In this document: positions 33,837 to 43,140 of the stretch, one piece after another | Layout of the letters: the number at the start of each line of letters is the position of its first letter | How positions within the stretch are numbered: position 1 is the first letter of the stretch | Source: Salinicola corii | GTDB taxonomy: Bacteria > Pseudomonadota > Gammaproteobacteria > Pseudomonadales > Halomonadaceae | NCBI RefSeq assembly: GCF_008298015.1 | Contig: NZ_VTPX01000004.1 | Location: 248,001-312,000 of the forward strand | Direction: 5' to 3' | Length of the DNA stretch: 64,000 nt | Made by a program: the position numbers and the translations under genes | Notes under the pieces: generated by a model | Database searches by the model: none | Told to the model about the DNA's origin: nothing | The model's input: the letters and a program-made list of their open reading frames with translations, nothing else

Positions 33837-35183
33837 ATGGCCAAACAATCCCATACCCATGCGCAGTGGTCCTCCCGTACGGCCTTCGTTCTGGCAGCGA
33901 CCGGTTCGGCCGTGGGACTCGGTAATATCTGGAAGTTCCCCTACATGGTGGGCGACAGCGGCGGCGCCGTCTTCGTGCTCGTCTACTTGGTCTGCATCGC
34001 GTTGATCGGTCTGCCGATCCTGGTTTCCGAATGGCTGCTGGGCCGACGTGGGCAGTCCAACCCGATCAACACCATGCAGAAGCTCGGCCGCGATTCGAAG
34101 CTCTCGCCGGACTGGGTGCTGGTGGGGATCGCCGGTGTGCTGGGCTCGTTTCTGATCCTCTCTTTCTACAGCGTGGTGGGCGGTTGGTCGCTCAACTATA
34201 CCTGGAGCACGCTGACCGGCGACCTTGGTCAGTCCAGCGGCGTCAGCGTGGGTGACTACTTCACCACCCTGCTGGGTCAGCCGGGCACGCTGCTGTTCTG
34301 GCACACGCTGTTCATGCTGGTCACCTTCGGTATCGTCGCAGGTGGCGTCAAGGGGGGCCTGGAGCGCGCGGCCAAGTGGCTGATGCCGCTGCTGATCGTG
34401 GCGCTGGTCGTGCTGATCGGCTTCGGCATGTCAACCTCGGGCTTTGGTCAGGCGGCCGAGTTCATGTTCTCGCCCGACTGGAGCAAGCTCAACGGTGGTG
34501 TCATTCTCGCTGCGCTGGGACACGCCTTCTTCACGCTGTCGCTGGGCATGGGGATCATGATGGCCTACGGCTCCTACCTGGGTCAGGAGGTCGATCTGAT
34601 CAAGACCGCGCGCACCGTGGTGATTCTGGATACGGTCATCGCGCTCGGCGCCGGCATGGCGATCTTTCCGGTGGTGTTCGCCAACGGCCTGGATCCGAGC
34701 GCCGGACCGGGGCTGCTATTCGTGACCCTGCCGCTGGCCTTCATCGACATGCCCTGGGGGTTGGCGTTCGGTACGATTTTCTTCGCGCTGCTGACCGTGG
34801 CCGCGGTGACCTCGGCGATCTCGCTGCTGGAGCCGGTGACGGAATTCCTGGAGGAGCGCACCCCGCTGTCGCGTGTTGCCTCGGCTTTCGTCGCGGCGCT
34901 TGCGACCTGGGCGCTGGGTATTGCCGCGCTGCTGGCGTTCAACGTCTGGTCCGGCTTCCAACCGTTCGGCTTCAACGTCTTCGACCTGCTCGACGCGCTC
35001 ACCAGCAAGCTGATGCTACCGCTGACGGGGTTGGCCGCGATCGTCTTCACGGCGTGGTTCCTGGATAGTGAAGGCGTCAAGCAGGAACTGGGGTTGGGGC
35101 CGAAAGGGCGCGTGCTGTGGCACTATGTATCGCGTTATGTTGCGCCAATCGGCGTGGTCGTGGTGTTTTTCAATAGCTTATAA
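33837..35183 (+). CDS. Sodium:neurotransmitter symporter (NSS) family transporter
   Basis: The 448-aa membrane protein starts with the NSS signature WSSRTAFVLAATGSAVGLGN IWKFPYMVGDSGGAVF (given in two parts), the Na+/substrate-binding TM1, and has about 11-12 membrane segments, including LGHAFFTLSLGMGIMMAYGS (TM6) and TSAISLLEPVTEFLEE. Bacterial members (LeuT, MhsT, Tyt1 type) take up amino acids with Na+. A TATAAT at 33742-33747 could be its -10 element, without a good -35. A hairpin at 35251 lies between it and the convergent small gene. Confidence 0.92.
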   Translation: MAKQSHTHAQWSSRTAFVLAATGSAVGLGNIWKFPYMVGDSGGAVFVLVYLVCIALIGLPILVSEWLLGRRGQSNPINTMQKLGRDSKLSPDWVLVGIAGVLGSFLILSFYSVVGGWSLNYTWSTLTGDLGQSSGVSVGDYFTTLLGQPGTLLFWHTLFMLVTFGIVAGGVKGGLERAAKWLMPLLIVALVVLIGFGMSTSGFGQAAEFMFSPDWSKLNGGVILAALGHAFFTLSLGMGIMMAYGSYLGQEVDLIKTARTVVILDTVIALGAGMAIFPVVFANGLDPSAGPGLLFVTLPLAFIDMPWGLAFGTIFFALLTVAAVTSAISLLEPVTEFLEERTPLSRVASAFVAALATWALGIAALLAFNVWSGFQPFGFNVFDLLDALTSKLMLPLTGLAAIVFTAWFLDSEGVKQELGLGPKGRVLWHYVSRYVAPIGVVVVFFNSL

Positions 35184-35250
35184 CGGACCCCGCCACGTCT
35201 CGAGGCGTGATGGGTGCTTCCCCGTCGGAGAGGGTTCCGGTGGGGCAGGC

Positions 35251-35280
35251 AGCGGCCGTTGTCCTAGGGCAACGGCCGCT
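35251..35280. terminator. Strong hairpin between convergent genes
   Basis: A perfect 11-bp inverted repeat AGCGGCCGTTG / CAACGGCCGCT lies 67 bp after the NSS transporter stop and 46 bp after the end of the convergent small gene. No T-tract follows on either strand, so it is a weak candidate intrinsic terminator or an RNA-stabilising stem. Confidence 0.5.
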
Positions 35281-35326
35281 GATCGTTGGGGCGGGGGCTT
35301 CGGCCGACCGGGTGCTATTCGGGCAG

Positions 35327-35515
35327 CTATTCAGGTAATTCTGCGATCTCTTCCGCCAACTGGCGCTTCTCCTGGCGCTGCTCGATGCCGCGCCGGGCCT
35401 TGAGATATCGCACGGCTGCCCTGCGCTTGCGCCGCTCGTGCTCGCTGACTTCCAACGTCATGAAAATATCGAGAATTTCGCTCTTCAGGGTGTGAAGATG
35501 TTCGATGTCCTTCAT
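35327..35515 (-). CDS. Small basic coiled protein of unknown function
   Basis: This 62-aa protein (MKDIEHLHTLKSEILDIFMT ... RKRRAAVRYLKARRGIEQRQ) is almost entirely helical, with a hydrophobic N-terminal third and a strongly charged C-terminal helix. CAGGAGA is placed 8 nt before the ATG, and codon use matches the chromosome, which supports a real gene. The RR-x-LxxRRxIEx-KxLxxEI pattern is reminiscent of the small PA3496-type proteins, but that is a guess. Confidence 0.55.
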   Translation of the reverse strand: MKDIEHLHTLKSEILDIFMTLEVSEHERRKRRAAVRYLKARRGIEQRQEKRQLAEEIAELPE

Positions 35516-35731
35516 TGATCGAATCTCCTGGCATCCTCGGAACTGTCGGTTTCGCGCCCGACATGCATACTATACTCAACTTTACAAGACAATGACGATC
35601 CACTTTTTTCATGCTTTCAACGCGCCGTGTCGGCGTGTTCCGCCAGCCCGACTCGGGCATACTAGGTTTCGAACTCCTGATCGAAATCCAAAGAAGCGAG
35701 ACCGCCTGATGTCGCCATTCGAGGGCCAGCC

Positions 35732-36589
35732 ATGAGTCGTTCGCTGTTCGATGAATTGCGCGTTCACATGGATCGTCTGCGTCGTTCCGAGCAGAAGGTG
35801 GCGCGCTTCGTGCTGCGCAATCCGGAAGAGGTGATCCTGATGCGGATCACCGATCTGGCCAGCGAGGCGCAGGTCAGCGAGCCTACGGTAGTGCGCTTCT
35901 GCCGCGCCATGGGCATGGCCGGGTTCCAGGAGTTCAAGCTGAAGCTGGCGCAGATGATGGCCAAGGGCAGCCAGTACGCCCAGTTCACCATGAACGATGG
36001 CGACAGCGTGGCCGAGTTCTCCCATGGCATCTTCGACAGCACCATCGAGACGCTGGAGCGGGTTCGTGATGGCCTGGACAACGAGGCGCTGGGCAAGGCG
36101 ATCGCCGCGCTGGCGGTCGCCAACCGGGTCGAGTTCTACGGTTACGGCGCCTCGGGGGTGGTCGCGGCCGACGCCCAGCACAAGTTCTTCCGCCTGCAAA
36201 TCCAGACTTCCGCTTACTCCGATCCGCACATGCAGGCGATGTCCGCCGCCACGCTGAAGGCGGGCGACGTGGTGGTGGCGATCTCCCAGACCGGCCGCAC
36301 CCGGGCGCTGATCGCCAGTGCCAAGACCGCCGTCAAGGCCGGTGCCACCGTGATTGGCCTGTGCCCCAGCGATTCACCGCTGGCTCGCGAGGTGACCCTG
36401 TCGTTGCCGGTGGATGTCCAGGAAGATACCGAGGTCTACATTCCGATGACCTCGCGCATCGCCCACCTTTTGACCATCGACGTGCTCGCCGTCGGCGTGG
36501 CCAAGAACCGTGGCCCGCAGATCACCGATCAGCTCAAGGCGATCAAACGCAGCCTCGGTTCGCTGAGAGTCTCCAACAGCGTTTCCTGA
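35732..36589 (+). CDS. hexR: HexR-type RpiR-family regulator
   Basis: The 285-aa protein has an N-terminal RpiR HTH (RRSEQKVARFVLRNPEEVIL, ITDLASEAQVSEPTVVRFCR, residues 17-58) and a C-terminal SIS domain (EFYGYGASGVVAADAQHKFF, VVVAISQTGRTRALIASAKT). The whole sequence matches HexR, which represses central sugar genes (zwf, edd, gap and others) and senses 2-keto-3-deoxy-6-phosphogluconate. None of these target genes is adjacent in this window. The TTTACAAGACAATGAC region upstream might hold an operator. Confidence 0.88.
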   Translation: MSRSLFDELRVHMDRLRRSEQKVARFVLRNPEEVILMRITDLASEAQVSEPTVVRFCRAMGMAGFQEFKLKLAQMMAKGSQYAQFTMNDGDSVAEFSHGIFDSTIETLERVRDGLDNEALGKAIAALAVANRVEFYGYGASGVVAADAQHKFFRLQIQTSAYSDPHMQAMSAATLKAGDVVVAISQTGRTRALIASAKTAVKAGATVIGLCPSDSPLAREVTLSLPVDVQEDTEVYIPMTSRIAHLLTIDVLAVGVAKNRGPQITDQLKAIKRSLGSLRVSNSVS

Positions 36590-36681
36590 TTTTTCTGCCA
36601 ACACCTCGCATTGTCTGCGATAAACCTGTGGATTTTCACGAGAGCCATGCTTTCGAGGGCGGGTTTTTGGACTCCATAATA

Positions 36682-36697
36682 CTGTATATATAGACAG
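36682..36697. promoter_or_regulatory. LexA (SOS) box upstream of imuA
   Basis: CTGTATATATAGACAG matches the gammaproteobacterial LexA consensus CTGT-N8-ACAG with an AT-rich centre. It is 124 bp upstream of imuA and explains damage-inducible control of imuA-imuB-dnaE2. Confidence 0.85.
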
Positions 36698-36821
36698 TAA
36701 TCGGGGTTGTGAGCGACACTGAAGACATCGATTCTTTATATCTGGTCGTCGCCATGTCTCTTCATCACGCTTTCCATCACTTCGGCATACCGGCTTCGCG
36801 ATCCTGCGGGAGAGTGTGGCG

Positions 36822-37433
36822 ATGAGCGGTCTGGAGTCGCTGCTCGACAGCCGCCAGGTCTGGCGTGCCCAGACCGGCGTCGATAGTGATCGTGGCGAGG
36901 CGGTTGCCAGCGGGCACGCCGAACTCGATGCGCTCCTGCCGGGTGGTGGTTGGCCTTCGGCCGCGATCAGCGAGCTGCTGTCGGCCGGCGCCGGCAATGG
37001 GGAACTGGCCCTGCTATGGCCGGTGCTCTCGCGAATGACACGGGAAGGCAGGCCGATAGTGCTGGTTTCGCCACCGGGGGCGCCGTACCCGGCGGCGTGG
37101 CGTCGTGCGGGGGTGGTACTGGAGCAGTGTCACTGGTTGGACGTGCAAGGGCGCGAGGCGCTCTGGGCGACGGAGCAGTGTTTGCGCGCCGGCTGTTGTG
37201 GGGCGGTCGTGGCCTGGCTGCCGCAGGTCAATAATCGTCTCATGCGCCGGTTGCAGGTGGCGGCGGCAAGCGGGAACACGCTGGCCTTCGTTCATCGACC
37301 GCTGGCGAAAGTGACCGAGGCATCGCCGGCGCCGCTGCGGCTGCGGCTGCACCGGCATGCCGAGCTGGAAATCCTCAAGTGTCGCGGCGGCTTTGCACCT
37401 TCGCGGCGGATCGCCTTCGGCGGCGGGACGTGA
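36822..37433 (+). CDS. imuA: ImuA, RecA/SulA-like mutasome component
   Basis: The 203-aa protein is the SulA/RecA-like ImuA: ELDALLPGGGWPSAAISELL (about residues 30-49), LVSPPGAPYPAAWRRAGV, LWATEQCLRAGCCGAVVAWL and LPLRL-type strands. ImuA is the first member of the ImuA-ImuB-DnaE2 damage-induced mutagenesis system and helps couple it to RecA. The ATG at 36822 is chosen over a GTG 6 nt earlier. The next gene starts 4 nt after its stop. Confidence 0.88.
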   Translation: MSGLESLLDSRQVWRAQTGVDSDRGEAVASGHAELDALLPGGGWPSAAISELLSAGAGNGELALLWPVLSRMTREGRPIVLVSPPGAPYPAAWRRAGVVLEQCHWLDVQGREALWATEQCLRAGCCGAVVAWLPQVNNRLMRRLQVAAASGNTLAFVHRPLAKVTEASPAPLRLRLHRHAELEILKCRGGFAPSRRIAFGGGT

Positions 37434-37437
37434 CCAC

Positions 37438-38952
37438 GTGCGCTGGGTCTGTCTGCTGTTTCCGCGTCTGGCGCTGGAGGGTGCATTGCGCCGCCGCCCC
37501 GATCCCGAGGCCCCATTCGCGCTGATCGACGGGCCGGTAGCGCGCCAATGTATCCGCGCTGCCAATCGCGCCGCTCGCCAGCGGGGTGTCAGGCCCGGGC
37601 AGGCACTGGGCTTCGCCGAAGCGCTGATTAACGCGCCGCTTTTTAAGGCGCCCGACGCCGCGCCGCTTTCCAAGGCGCCCAACTCCGCGCCAGATAGGTG
37701 GTCTCGATCCGGTTCGAGTCAGCGGCTCGAGACGGCACTCTTCGATGTCGACTCGGTAGAGCGCTGGCGCCGACGGCTGGCGACCTGGGCCTACGGTTTC
37801 AGCGCCCAGGTCAGCCTTCACTATCCGCATGCGCTGGTGTTCGAAATCGCCAGCAGTCTCGAGTTGCTCGGCCCCTGGCCACGGCTGGAGGCGCGTCTGC
37901 GCGCGGAACTCGGCGAGCTCGGCTTTTCGCATCGACTGGTGATCGCCCCCAACCCGGCGGCAGCGCGGGTACTGGTCAACGTCCATGACGGGCTGGCGGT
38001 GGACGACACCGGGCTGGAGTCGGCGTTGGCAACGCTGCGTCTCGATCGGGCGGGACTAGCGAGCATCGATTCCGACCGTGACATCTTGCAGACCCTGAAC
38101 CGCAGCGGTTTCCAGCGCCTGGGCGAGTTGTTCGCCCTGCCGCGCAGCGCCCTGGCCCGACGTTTCGGTGGTGACCTGATGCGCCACCTGAGCGAACTGC
38201 GTGGAGAGTGGCCGCTGGCGCTGGATTACCACCGCCCGACGCCGAGGTTTTCCCGCACCTTCGAATTCGATCAACCGGTGCATGCCATTGCTGGCCTGGC
38301 CTTCCCGCTAAAGCGCCTGTTGCAGGAACTGAGCGTGTTCCTGATCGGCCAGGATGCCGGTGTCGAGCGGTTTCGTCTGCAGTTCGGCCTGGAGGGGGGT
38401 AGCGTGCAGCATGTCGGGATCGGGCTGCTGGCGGTACAGCGCGACCCTGACATGTTGCTCGAGCTGACCCGTGCCCACCTGGAGCGCGTGCGTCTCGAAG
38501 GCCCCGTGCTCTCGCTGACGCTCTTCGCGCCTCGGCTCTCCGACTATGCGCCGACACGACGGGAGTTGCTGGAGGGGCCGGCGCGCCAGGCCCAGGCCTG
38601 GGCGGCACTGCACCAGCGTCTGGTGGCACGGCTGGGAGAATCGGCGCTCAGGCCGCTGGTCGAACATCGCGAGCATCGTCCGGAGATGGCGGTGCTGAAC
38701 GGTGCCGGGCCACGGGCGCGCGATGCCAGCGCCGGCCCGTCGCGTCCCGGCTGGCTCGTCCCTGCGCCGCAGCGCTGCGACGGCGACGTAGTGCAACTGC
38801 TGGCAGGGCCGGAGCGCATCGAGAGCGGCTGGTGGGACGGTGGCGACATCCGGCGCGACTACTACCTGGCCCAGTGGGTCGATGGTCGCCACGCCTGGGT
38901 CTGGTGCGAGCCGGGGCGGCAGGGCTGGTATCTGCACGGGTGGTTCGGATGA
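37438..38952 (+). CDS. imuB: ImuB, catalytically degenerate Y-family polymerase
   Basis: The 504-aa protein starts [18 protein letters not shown], the Y-family N-terminus in which ImuB lacks the catalytic acidic residues, and continues with [33 protein letters not shown] (finger/thumb) and a little-finger-like half. ImuB is a bridge that binds the β-clamp, ImuA and DnaE2. The start is GTG 37438. Residues near 66-85 contain a duplicated [18 protein letters not shown] stretch encoded by a 27-bp tandem repeat. The stop overlaps dnaE2 by 4 nt (ATGA). Confidence 0.87.
   Translation: MRWVCLLFPRLALEGALRRRPDPEAPFALIDGPVARQCIRAANRAARQRGVRPGQALGFAEALINAPLFKAPDAAPLSKAPNSAPDRWSRSGSSQRLETALFDVDSVERWRRRLATWAYGFSAQVSLHYPHALVFEIASSLELLGPWPRLEARLRAELGELGFSHRLVIAPNPAAARVLVNVHDGLAVDDTGLESALATLRLDRAGLASIDSDRDILQTLNRSGFQRLGELFALPRSALARRFGGDLMRHLSELRGEWPLALDYHRPTPRFSRTFEFDQPVHAIAGLAFPLKRLLQELSVFLIGQDAGVERFRLQFGLEGGSVQHVGIGLLAVQRDPDMLLELTRAHLERVRLEGPVLSLTLFAPRLSDYAPTRRELLEGPARQAQAWAALHQRLVARLGESALRPLVEHREHRPEMAVLNGAGPRARDASAGPSRPGWLVPAPQRCDGDVVQLLAGPERIESGWWDGGDIRRDYYLAQWVDGRHAWVWCEPGRQGWYLHGWFG
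37633..37691 (+). repeat. 27-bp tandem repeat inside imuB
   Basis: Two 27-bp units beginning GCGCCGCTTT and differing at a few bases lie head to tail (37633-37659 and 37660-37686), followed by a partial third (GCGCC). The repeat is in frame and adds an Ala/Pro/Lys linker to ImuB. Confidence 0.8.
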
Positions 38953-41900
38953 ACGACGCGACCGCCTACGCCGAGCTGCACTGCCTTTCCGCGTTCAGCT
39001 TCCAGCGTGGGGCCTCCACCGCGGATGAACTGTTCGAGCGCGCCGCACGGCACGGCTATCGCGCCTTGGCGATCACCGACGAAGCCACGCTGGCCGGCAT
39101 CGTGCGCGGCTGGCAGGCGGCGCGTGAGTACGGCATCGACCTGATCGCCGGCGCGGAGTTTCGTACCGAATGCGGCATCAAGCTGGTGCTGCTGGTGGAG
39201 AATCGGCGTGGCTACGAGGCGCTATGTGGCTTGATCACCCGCGTTCGCGGCCGCGCGCCCAAGGGCGAGTATCGGCTGCTCGCAACGGATCTCGGCGGAC
39301 TCGATGGCGGTGACGGCCTGTTCGCGCTGTGGGTTCCCGACGCCGTGCCGGATCGTGAGGTGGGCGAGCGGCTGGCCAGCGTCTTTCCCGACCGGCTGTG
39401 GCTGGCGGTGGAGCTTCACTATGGTTTCGAGAACGGTTGCGACAACGCGGCGCGCCTGGCCCAACTGCAGGCGCTGGCCGCCGAGCTGGGCATTCCGGCA
39501 GTGGCGACAGGGGACGTTCATATGCATGCGCGGGGCCGGCGGGCGCTGCAGGATTGTCTCACCGCGATTCGTCATCACCACAGCGTGTTCGAGGCGGGGA
39601 ATACCCTGTTTGCCAATGGCGAGCGCCATCTACGCAGCCGTGACGCGCTGTCCGCGATCTATCCCGCCGGGCTGATGGCCGAGAGCGTGGCACTGGCGGC
39701 GCGCTGCCGTTTCGATCTCGGCGAACTCGAGTACACCTACCCCCACGAGGTAGTGCCGGACGGCAAAACCCCGGCCGAATGGCTGCGCGAACTGACGGCC
39801 AGAGGCTGCCAGCGGCGATGGTCGGATGGCGTGCCGGAGAAGGTTGCCAGGCAGATCGATTACGAACTCACGCTGATCGAGGAGCTCGGCTACGAGCACT
39901 ATTTCCTCACCGTGCACGACATCGTCGACTTCGCTCGGCGGCAGCAGATCCTGTGCCAGGGGCGCGGCTCGGCGGCCAACTCGGCGGTCTGCTACGCGCT
40001 GGGGATCACCGAGATCGATCCGTCGCACACGGCGCTGCTGTTCGAGCGCTTCATCTCCCGTGAGCGCGACGAACCGCCGGACATCGATGTCGATTTCGAA
40101 CACGAGCGCCGCGAAGAGGTGATCCAGTACGTCTTCCGCCGCTACGGGCGGCACCGGGCGGCGCTGACCGCCGTGGTCAGCCATTACCATGCCGCCGGGG
40201 CGATACGGGATATCGGCCGGGCGCTGGGTTTCGCGCCGGAGCGGATCGATCGGCTAGCCCGCTGTGCCGGGCGCTGGACCGATCACATACCCGACGAGGC
40301 GCGGCTGCGCGAGCAGGGCTTCGAGCCCGACGAGCCAGCACTGCAACGGCTGCTGGTGCTGGCCGGCACGCTCATCGGCTTTCCGCGCCATCTCTCCCAG
40401 CATCCGGGTGGCTTCGTGATTTCGGATGCGCCGCTGCAGACGCTGGTGCCGGTGGAAAACGCCGCCATGCCGAAGCGCACCGTGATCCAGTGGGACAAGG
40501 ACGATCTCGACCTGGTCGGCCTGCTCAAGGTGGATGTGCTCTCGCTGGGCATGCTGACGGTGCTGCGGCGAAGCCTCGATCTGCTGCGCCGGCATCGCGG
40601 ACTCGACTACGAGCTGGCGACGATTCCCAAGGCGTGCGACGAGACCTACGCCATGATCCAGCGCGCCGACACCATCGGCGTGTTCCAGATCGAATCCCGC
40701 GCGCAGATGGCGATGCTGCCGCGGCTCAGGCCGGCCAAGTTCTACGACCTGGTGATCGAAGTGGCGATCGTGCGCCCCGGGCCGATCCAGGGCGACATGG
40801 TTCACCCCTACCTCCGGCGGCGTCACGGCGAGGAGCCGATCACCTATCCGTCACAGGCATTCAAGGACGCCTTCGAACGCACCCTGGGCGTGCCGCTGTT
40901 CCAGGAACAGGTGATGGCACTGGCGGTGGAAGCGGCGGGTTACAGCCCCGGCGAGGCGGACCAACTGCGGCGCTCGATGGCGGCGTGGAAGCGCCACGGC
41001 GGGCTCGAACCCCATCGCCAGCGGATCGTCGAGGGCATGCTCGAACGCGGCTACGCAAGAGAGTTCGCCGAGCGCATCTTCGAGCAGATCAAGGGCTTCG
41101 GCAGCTACGGCTTTCCCGAATCCCACGCCGCCAGTTTCGCCCTGCTTACCTACGCCAGCTGCTGGTTCAAGTGTCACGAGCCGGCAATCTTCGCCTGCGC
41201 CCTGATCAACAGCTGGCCAATGGGCTTCTATTCGCCGGACCAGGTGCTGCAGGACGCCCGCCGCCATGGCGTCGAAGTGCGCCCGGTCGACATTCGCGAG
41301 AGCCAGTGGGAGAGCACGCTGGAACCCGCGCCCCCGAGTTCTAATAAAAACAGCTCTGATGGAGAAAATTCTGGTAGAAAGAGCAGCGGGGCGCTGGCGA
41401 TCCGGCTCGGTCTGCACATGATCAAGGGACTCGCCGAGAGCGACGGCGAACGGCTGCTGGCGGCGCGCGACATGCCGGACTGCGATAGCGTCGAGCGCCT
41501 GGCGGCAAGATCCGGGGTCAAGCGGGCGGTGCTCTCGCGGCTCGCCGATGCCGGCGCGCTGGAGGGGTTGGCCGGTGATCGTCATCGGGCGCGCTGGGCC
41601 ACGGCCGGTGTCGAGGCATCGCTGCCGCTGTTTTCCCAAAGTGGTATCGAGGTCGATAGCGAAGAGGAGACGCTCGCGCTACCGGCCATCGAGGTCGGCG
41701 AGGCGATCAAGGCGGACTACGCTGCGCTCGGCACCACGCTGGGGCCGCATCCGATGTCGCTGCTGCGCCAGCGCTACCGCTCGGAGGGGGCCCGCGGTCT
41801 GGGCGGCGTGATGGACTCGAAACGCCTCGCCGAGCTGCCGAGCGACATCGGCGTGGCGATCACCGGGCTGGTGGTCGGGCGGCAGCGTCCCGGTTCCGCC

Positions 41901-42128
41901 AAGGGGGTGACTTTTCTCACCCTCGAGGACGAATTCGGCATGGTCAATGTCGTGGTCTGGCCGCGGCTGGCCGTGCGCTATCGCCGTATCCTGCTCGAAT
42001 CCCGACTGCTGCGGGTGACCGGCAGGCTGGAGAGCCAGGAGGGCGTGCGCCACATCATCGCCAAACGTCTGGTCGACCTTACCGGCCTGCTTGAGGGGCT
42101 GAGTACGCGCAGCCGGGATTTTCACTGA
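38949..42128 (+). CDS. dnaE2: DnaE2, error-prone DNA polymerase III α-like
   Basis: The 1059-aa protein has an N-terminal PHP domain ([20 protein letters not shown]), the polymerase core ([40 protein letters not shown] with acidic catalytic residues) and a C-terminal OB-fold ([20 protein letters not shown]). DnaE2/ImuC is the polymerase of the SOS mutasome. Residues 797-813 ([17 protein letters not shown]) form an AT-rich, low-complexity insertion not typical for the family. The ATG at 38949 overlaps the imuB stop. Confidence 0.93.
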   Translation: MNDATAYAELHCLSAFSFQRGASTADELFERAARHGYRALAITDEATLAGIVRGWQAAREYGIDLIAGAEFRTECGIKLVLLVENRRGYEALCGLITRVRGRAPKGEYRLLATDLGGLDGGDGLFALWVPDAVPDREVGERLASVFPDRLWLAVELHYGFENGCDNAARLAQLQALAAELGIPAVATGDVHMHARGRRALQDCLTAIRHHHSVFEAGNTLFANGERHLRSRDALSAIYPAGLMAESVALAARCRFDLGELEYTYPHEVVPDGKTPAEWLRELTARGCQRRWSDGVPEKVARQIDYELTLIEELGYEHYFLTVHDIVDFARRQQILCQGRGSAANSAVCYALGITEIDPSHTALLFERFISRERDEPPDIDVDFEHERREEVIQYVFRRYGRHRAALTAVVSHYHAAGAIRDIGRALGFAPERIDRLARCAGRWTDHIPDEARLREQGFEPDEPALQRLLVLAGTLIGFPRHLSQHPGGFVISDAPLQTLVPVENAAMPKRTVIQWDKDDLDLVGLLKVDVLSLGMLTVLRRSLDLLRRHRGLDYELATIPKACDETYAMIQRADTIGVFQIESRAQMAMLPRLRPAKFYDLVIEVAIVRPGPIQGDMVHPYLRRRHGEEPITYPSQAFKDAFERTLGVPLFQEQVMALAVEAAGYSPGEADQLRRSMAAWKRHGGLEPHRQRIVEGMLERGYAREFAERIFEQIKGFGSYGFPESHAASFALLTYASCWFKCHEPAIFACALINSWPMGFYSPDQVLQDARRHGVEVRPVDIRESQWESTLEPAPPSSNKNSSDGENSGRKSSGALAIRLGLHMIKGLAESDGERLLAARDMPDCDSVERLAARSGVKRAVLSRLADAGALEGLAGDRHRARWATAGVEASLPLFSQSGIEVDSEEETLALPAIEVGEAIKADYAALGTTLGPHPMSLLRQRYRSEGARGLGGVMDSKRLAELPSDIGVAITGLVVGRQRPGSAKGVTFLTLEDEFGMVNVVVWPRLAVRYRRILLESRLLRVTGRLESQEGVRHIIAKRLVDLTGLLEGLSTRSRDFH

Positions 42129-42130
42129 TC

Positions 42131-42162
42131 CGAGCTACGAGCTACGAGCTACGAGCTACGAG
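42131..42162. repeat. Heptamer tandem array, 4 × CTACGAG
   Basis: Four perfect copies of CTACGAG (42135-42162) preceded by a partial unit lie 3 bp after the dnaE2 stop. The rest of the dnaE2-zapG gap (to 42419) shows no supported gene. Confidence 0.92.
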
Positions 42163-42419
42163 CGAAAGGAAAGCGTAAAACGTCACGACCGGCTTCAGGC
42201 CGCCTTGGAGCGACAGTGAGCGTAAATCGAAACGGGGACCGGCGAGTCGCGAGCCACTGGCCGAGCGGGGCTGAACTATGGTTAGGTGCTGAACTGGGAT
42301 TGGGTATTGAACCAACCCGCCGCGCGACCTGTCTTCAATCATGGTGCGGCAAAGACCGATGATGACGTTTGTCTTTCAATCACTTGAATTGTCTTTCAAT
42401 CATAAGAGGCGGCTGAGTT

Positions 42420-43028
42420 ATGGAGAGCATTGGCGTAGGGCCCTGGATTGCCATCGCGGTAGCCGTGGGCGCCGTTGGCGTATTGGTCGGCTACTGGCTG
42501 GGTACCAAGATGGGTGGCCACAACACCGAACCGATGCGCGAACTCAACCGCGAACACACCGCCTACAAGGAAGACGTGCGTGAGCATTTCGAGCAGGTCT
42601 CCGCGACCATGACCCGCATGGTGGAGGACTACCGCGAGATGTATCAGCATGTCGCCAAGGGGGCCGAGAAGCTCGCCGACATGCATCACGAGACGGTGAT
42701 CGAGCCGCCGCCCAAGCCCGAGGCAATCACCCAGGAGAGGCCGACCGACGGCAAGGAGCGCGATACCTCGACTGCCGACGAAAACCGCGAGACAGCGACA
42801 GCGGCGACCTCCACCGCTTCTCCCGCATCGGCTTCCCGGGCAACGGATCCAGCAAAGACGTCCTCGGCAACGGCGGCCACGGCGTCCGGCGCGGCGGCGA
42901 AATCCTCCGCGTCCCCCTCGGCGACCGGTGCCGCTGGCTCCGGGGCGGCGTCATCCGCGTCCGCGCGCCCGCAGGACGCGGCGATCCGCGCCGCCGCCGA
43001 GGATGCCGCCACGGCGCAGAAGCGCTGA
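42420..43028 (+). CDS. zapG: ZapG/YhcB (DUF1043) family protein
   Basis: The 202-aa protein has an N-terminal membrane helix (WIAIAVAVGAVGVLVGYWLG, residues 9-28), then a coiled-coil (REHFEQVSATMTRMVEDYRE MYQHVAKGAEKLADMH, in parts) typical of YhcB/ZapG, which acts in envelope and cell division functions. The C-terminal half is an Ala/Ser/Thr-rich disordered tail (SASPSATGAAGSGAASSASA) much longer than in E. coli YhcB (132 aa). It is a single gene before uvrD. Confidence 0.85.
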   Translation: MESIGVGPWIAIAVAVGAVGVLVGYWLGTKMGGHNTEPMRELNREHTAYKEDVREHFEQVSATMTRMVEDYREMYQHVAKGAEKLADMHHETVIEPPPKPEAITQERPTDGKERDTSTADENRETATAATSTASPASASRATDPAKTSSATAATASGAAAKSSASPSATGAAGSGAASSASARPQDAAIRAAAEDAATAQKR

Positions 43029-43140
43029 CCTTACCCGCGCCAGTCAGCCGTCGCGGGCGTCATGTCAGGTGGAGCGGGCCGGCTATGTTAAGCTGGCGCG
43101 CTCTTCTCTATTTCCAGCAGCAGGCCCCGCACGGTTCCCA

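Noticed and set aside
42142-42342. Small minus-strand frame in the dnaE2-zapG gap
   Set aside because: No ribosome binding site or family resemblance; it includes part of the heptamer array.
43000-43140. LexA box before uvrD
   Set aside because: No CTGT-N8-ACAG pattern is present in the gap between zapG and uvrD.
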